In this document: one piece after another, positions 59,373 to 64,000 of the stretch
How the letters are laid out: each line of letters opens with the position of its first letter
Position numbering within the stretch: the stretch's first letter is position 1
Assembly: GCF_030445035.2 (NCBI RefSeq)
Contig: NC_080698.1
Span: 4,533,501 to 4,597,500, forward strand
Direction of reading: 5' to 3'
Origin: Dasypus novemcinctus
Lineage: Eukaryota > Chordata > Mammalia > Cingulata > Dasypodidae
Length of the DNA: 64,000 bases
The notes under the pieces: model-generated
Database searches by the model: none
Seen by the model: only the letters and a program-made list of their open reading frames with translations
Told to the model about the DNA's origin: nothing
Position numbers and translations under genes: made by a program

Positions 59373-59724
59373 TTATCCCCCCCCCCCCCGCCATGGCTTT
59401 TTCCTTGCTGTCTGTTCTGTGTCTATTTGCTGTGCATTCTTCTGTGTATTTATTTTTATTCCCCCCACCCTGCGGCTTGTTTTCTGCTCTCTGTGTCCAT
59501 TCACTGCACACTCTTCTGTGTTTTTTGCTTGTCTCCCTTTCTGTTGCATCACCTTGTTAAGCCAGCTCTCCGTGGTGCCTGTGGGTCAGCAGCACTCCAA
59601 AGTGCCTGGGCCAGCACTCTCCTCAGCGTGTGGGCAAGCCTGCCTTCACAAGGAGGCCGCGGGACACTAATCCAGGACCCCCCATATAGTAGATGGGAGC
59701 CCGATTGAGCCACAGCCGCTTCCC
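59373..59724 (-). mobile_element. Diverged DAS-related SINE in L1
   Basis: Begins with T and C runs (14 C at about 59379-59390) and ends GAGCCACAGCCGCTTCC. A perfect 16-bp duplication CCTCTATTGTATTTTT lies at 59357-59372 and 59725-59740. The CTGTTCTGTGTCTATTTGC and CTGCTCTCTGTGTCCATTC linkers show a duplicated tail region. Confidence 0.9.
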
Positions 59725-60862
59725 CCTCTATTGTATTTTTAATGCCATCTATTGTGCCATTCATTCCCATAAGAGCTGTTATTTTCCTTCACATGCTTTC
59801 ACAATTCTTCTTTCTGCTCATCCAGTGTCTTCTTAATATCCTTATCCCTTTAGCCATATTTCCCTTCATTTCCTTCAATTGATTTAGGAGAGTTGTTTGA
59901 ACATGTTTGATTGGTTGTTATAATGGCTGTTATCTCCTCCAACTTTTTAATTTGTTCCTTTTACTGGGCCATATCTTTTATTTCTTTATGGCTCGTAATT
60001 TTTTGCTGTTATGTGGGCATTTGATTATCTTTTTTTTGTTGTTGGATAGACATTTATTCATAACAATCACCAGCCTATACATGGCATCTTCGTAGTGATT
60101 ATCTTGATGAGTTTATTCTGAAGGTCGGTTGTTCTCTTGTGTAGGATTTTGTTACCAATTGGGTTTGGTAACTTCTTCTTTGACACTTGGTTCATCAGTA
60201 TTTCCCAGCCAAAATAGGGCAGAGACCCACTCAGGTGGCACAGACAAGTTCCAAAGGCCCCTGGGGATAGGGTCAGAAAAGATATCCAGAGTCTTTCTTT
60301 CCAGGTCCCTGAAGCTGTGCTTCCTGGTCTGTCCAGCAGATGGCAACCTATTCCCTCCAGCCCTATTCATTGCAGCCCTAAGTAGGCAGGGTATTTGTAG
60401 CCCTTCTGCCAGCTCCACCTCTGACACATATCACAACCATGTCACTGGGTATCTCTCTGGGATAGGGTAAAGTAGTGGGACCCAGTGGTCTAAATTTACC
60501 TGACAATACCTGGATCAGTACTAAGCCATGTGTTGTCCCTCAACCCCACTCCCCCACCCCCCATTCTTAGAGAGGAGGGCTACTACAGCTATCCTAGCCC
60601 ACAGCAGCCTGCAAAGCAGGAACTGGACCCAACCATCTCAGGAGATGAGCACCAGCAGCTGCAGCTGAGCGAGTTACCTAGTCTTTCATCATGGTTTCTC
60701 AGTCTTTTCATCCTGTTCTCCCATGGATGATGCACAGTACTTCCCTGGCCTCCAGAACCCCAGCACAGTTGTTCTGGACAGTTCCTGCCTGTCCACTAGC
60801 TGTTTCTGGAAGAAGAATAAGCCCTGCAGCTCCCTACTCTGCCATCTTCTCAGAAGTCCTCT

Positions 60863-62095
60863 GGCACAGTTTTATAACTGAACACATTTGTATCCTGAAT
60901 AAAATTGGGATGATGTCAGTAGGGAAGAGGAAAACAAATATTGGGTATAATTATCTTTATTTGCTGGATCATTTGTTTGGAAATGTGGAAAAGATTCCTC
61001 TCTTGGCTTTGAAGTTGGTGCAGCAGATCTTTAAGATGTCACTCAACACTGTATTTCTATGCATACCATGCTGCCAGCACAGCCACACTCATCAACGAGA
61101 TAAGAGACCATGACAAATCCATTCTCCTTTACGGCCTCATCTTATTTGTTAGGGATCTGCCAATGTGTATGGGGTCAGATCTTCAGTACTCCTTGGGAGC
61201 TCCAAATTATAATACGATAGCGTAGTAATTTGGGATCCTTGGATTGCAAATGACAGAAACCCAAACAGAACTAGCTTAAGCAACAAAGTGCAATTTATTG
61301 GCTCTTAGAGGAAAAACACAGCTGGGCTTCAGTAATGACCTGAGCCAAGAGCTTGAGCACTTTGGTTTGCCCCACTGGTTCACAGGCTAGAATCTCCCTA
61401 ACATCAGCTTAGGTTTCTCAGACAAGCTGTCTCCTTCAGGCCAGCAGTTGTAGAAGCACCTGGTCTCCTGTATTAGCAGGCTCACCTTCTTTTCTTAGGT
61501 TCAATTTGAAACCCTTGATGAAAGACTGTGACTGGCCTCCCCGAGATTATGAGCCCCACCTATGGGTAGGTGGACTAGGGAGACTAAATAGCAAATGTCT
61601 GCTACAGGTGGTGGTATTCCTACCATTTCAGGGCCAGCAAGGATGTTTGTACTTTGTAGGAGTAAAGGAGACCACAAATTCTCCATCTTCCATTTTTTAC
61701 CCTCATACATGTTCTTTAAACCATGGGCCCTTAAGTCGCTAGCCTCTCCCCAACACTTCACTGCCAGCCTTGGGTGCAGGCCTCACAACTCCCTTGTTTG
61801 CCTTTCTGACTTCCTATTTGCCTCCTTAAATATCTATGCCTGGCTCCTCCCTCACACCTATTGTTTTCTAGAGCCAATGGAGAAAGACATGGATACTGCA
61901 GTTGGGTATCCCAAGAAGCAAAGCACTACAGAAACCCAGGGAAAATTGACTCATTTCTCTTTGATGTCTTAGCTCTCTCTCTCCATGGGCTCTTCATAAC
62001 CTTCCTTCCTCTCCTCAAACTTTCATTCTCTAGACAGAACATTTCCAGATTTCTAGTTTATTTGGAAACTTCTAGAGCATTTCCATCATTGCAGA
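60863..62095. other. Unassigned, with an old repeat
   Basis: The stretch 61225-61560 (GATTGCAAATGACAGAAACC ... CAATTTATTGGCTCTTAGAG) looks like an old interspersed repeat that I cannot name. No gene seen. Confidence 0.4.
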
Positions 62096-62099
62096 AAGT

Positions 62100-62300
62100 G
62101 CTCGTGAATAGTGTTGCTCTAGAGCTTTACTATGTAAAACGTAGTCTGCTGACTGGCAGCAGGAACATGTACACCACCAGGAGCGGTTAAAAATGGAGAA
62201 TCCTAGGCCACAATCCAAACCTATGGAGTCAGAATCTATAATTTAACAAGACCCATAGAATGTTTGCATGCAGATTAGCGTATGAGAAGCCCTCATCATG
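62100..62300 (+). mobile_element. MER5-like DNA transposon remnant
   Basis: Shows GTAGTCTGCTGACTGGCAGC, GTTAAAAATGGAGAATCCTA, GAGTCAGAATCTATAATTTA and GATTAGCGTATGAGAAGCCC, the internal order of MER5-type nonautonomous hAT elements. Confidence 0.6.
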
Positions 62301-64000
62301 TGATTTGTTTTCAAGGTCCTACAGCTGATTAATGTCTATGGCCTTTCCCCCACCATATCTTGTCTTTCCTATTATCTCTTGGCCACGTGGACTTTGACAT
62401 TTTGTTTGACTATACTACTTCTTCATAACCATTTTGAGGGCAGCTAGGCCATCAAGGCTCTCAGAAACTTCCCTCCTTCATGCCCTCACTTCATTCTGGT
62501 GTGCAAGTGCTTGCTCAGCAAACTTGTGATAAAGGCCCACGCCTCTGTGATGGCCACAGGGGTCCTCAGCACTTCCCCTGGGGAACCACTGGTGGGGATT
62601 AGAAACCAAACCCAGTCTTGAAATCAGTGGGACTGCAGTCGGCCCCCGGTATGGTGCACTTGGTTCTTGGTGGTATAACAGCAGCTTTCAGTTCTTTGGG
62701 TGCCACAGACCTGGAGAATAGCATGCAGAGCAGGCTATGAACTTGCCTTGGTGAGGGCGTAAGGGTGAATATAAAGCAAAAGGAAAACAAACAGAAAAAC
62801 CAGAAAAAAGAAAAAAAATAATTTTCTTTGGGGCAAAAGGGAAAGAGACTTTCCAAAGGTTTTGCAGGAGTCACTGCCACATACTAGGGATCTGTCACTG
62901 GACTTAGTACCACTGGAATGGATACAATACTCCAATGCCTGGAGTCCTCAACAACAGTTCTGGCCAATATCGAGGTGCTCCTATGATAAACGTGCTCTCA
63001 GAGGTGAAAATTGTACAGGGTTAGTTTTTGTGATGCACAAGTCTGTGGCAGCACCATGAATTCCCAGAAACATGTTTTTATATGTCCTGATGCTCCCTAA
63101 GATATTTTATAGATTAGATATGATCAAATACAATAAAAAATATTTATTGATACAACTATGCCCGAGGGGATAATGAGTGACTTTTTGTTTTTAACCACAG
63201 AAGACACCATTCTTAGCATGAAGATACATTCAGTGTAGTTTGAAGGACACTCAATGCTCATTAAAAGGCCATAAGAATTACACAAGGCTGAGATGAGAAT
63301 CTGAGTGTGAAATAGGTGATAGGGGCTCAGAGGAGACAAAGGAGGCTGCAGGGAGGGAGGAGGAGAATCAGGGAAGGTGACCAGTGAACCGAATCTATAA
63401 TAAAGGTTGATCTGTGAACGTAGGCTCCATACACCACTGTGCTCCCAGCTCCTGCAACAGTGAGTACACAGTAGGCACACAGCAAATATGAGCGGATGGA
63501 TGGTGGGGACGAATATAATTACAAAAGCAGCTATGCACCTGATGCCTCAAGGGCACCACAACGGATTCAGAAATGTTGACACTTACGATAGGGATTCCCC
63601 TTCAAGAACTCTTAAGTACCTAAACATGGCTCTCATCACCCCTTCCCACCTCCATAGAGAGAGTGCCGGGTTGGGGGGTCGGGGAGCTGAGAGGGAAGGG
63701 ACTGTGGAGTGAGTGTGCTACACACTCACGCACATCAGAACGCAGGCTCACGCACATCAGAAACTTAACACACATGCACAGCACAGAGGGTCCAAAAGAG
63801 CAGGGGAAGAGAGTCCATTGGGGCCGGTCTCCTGGGGAGGCCACACTGCTCAGCTCAGGTCCGCGGATGGCAGCTCCTCACGCCCCCCTTCTTGGAGGGG
63901 GAGGACAAATCTGTGCTGACAAGGACGGGGCATTTTTATAACCCAGGGGGAGGGGGCGTGCCACTGAGAGTTCCCACCCTGAGAGGCAGCTGGGGCTGCT
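62301..64000. other. Right end, no gene recognised
   Basis: A MIR/L2-style trace lies at about 63440-63510 (GTACACAGTAGGCACACAGC). From about 63640 the sequence becomes more GC-rich, with GGGGAGGACAAATC and GGGGGAGGGGGCGTGCC near the edge. This could be the approach to another promoter (ABHD5 is expected on this side from human gene order), but I see no ABHD5 exon sequence. Confidence 0.4.

Larger units (their letters stand above)
56753..60862 (-). mobile_element. L1, antisense, reaching its 5' end, with insertions
   Basis: Reversed ORF2 at 56760-57050 and 57904-58660, ORF1/inter-ORF sequence at 58800-60110, and 5' UTR to 60862, where the minus strand reads GAAGATGGCAGAGTAGGGAG, an L1 start signature. 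Insertions: an L1 3' UTR-like piece at 57060-57325, an LTR at 57330-57903 and a SINE at 59373-59724. No intact frame. Confidence 0.75.

Overview
This is mammalian nuclear DNA: spliced exons, a CpG-island promoter, long introns and dense retrotransposons. The abundant tRNA-derived SINE has an A box TGGCCCAGTGG, a B box GGTTCAAACCC and a long GC-rich tail region. It matches the DAS-SINE family described from armadillo, so the source is most likely a xenarthran, probably Dasypus. I assigned this by eye, without a database search.

One protein-coding gene can be supported: the 5' end of ANO10 (anoctamin 10 / TMEM16K), on the minus strand. The layout is a CpG-island promoter and a non-coding first exon near 28.54-28.65 kb; a first coding exon at 8380-8518; and further coding exons at 3634-3831 and 2735-2869. 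Introns are about 20.0, 4.5 and 0.76 kb. The three coding exons join in frame (phase 1 each time) to give residues 1-157 of the cytosolic N-terminal domain. The rest of the gene lies to the left of the window. To the right of the promoter (29-64 kb) I found no convincing coding exon. In human this side leads to the divergent neighbour ABHD5, which is not visible here.

The rest is repeats. 0-28 kb (ANO10 introns) holds L1 fragments, LTRs, a stack of nested insertions in an antisense L1 (15.1-18.5 kb), and a TSD-flanked L1 (21.6-25.9 kb) with tandem monomers in both UTRs and a large internal deletion. It also holds a small U6 snRNA fragment flanked by a direct repeat. 28.1-29.2 kb is the promoter island, overlaid by a 72-73 bp GC-box minisatellite. 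30-64 kb contains an FAU processed pseudogene, many DAS-SINEs, inverted LTR copies, old L1 pieces and two microsatellites.

I did not find a new gene system. The most unusual items are a composite SINE with two tRNA-like parts around a roughly 20-bp minisatellite (two copies, 23.1 and 48.0 kb), the GC-box/G-quadruplex minisatellite at the ANO10 promoter, the L1 UTR monomers, and the U6 fragment insertion.
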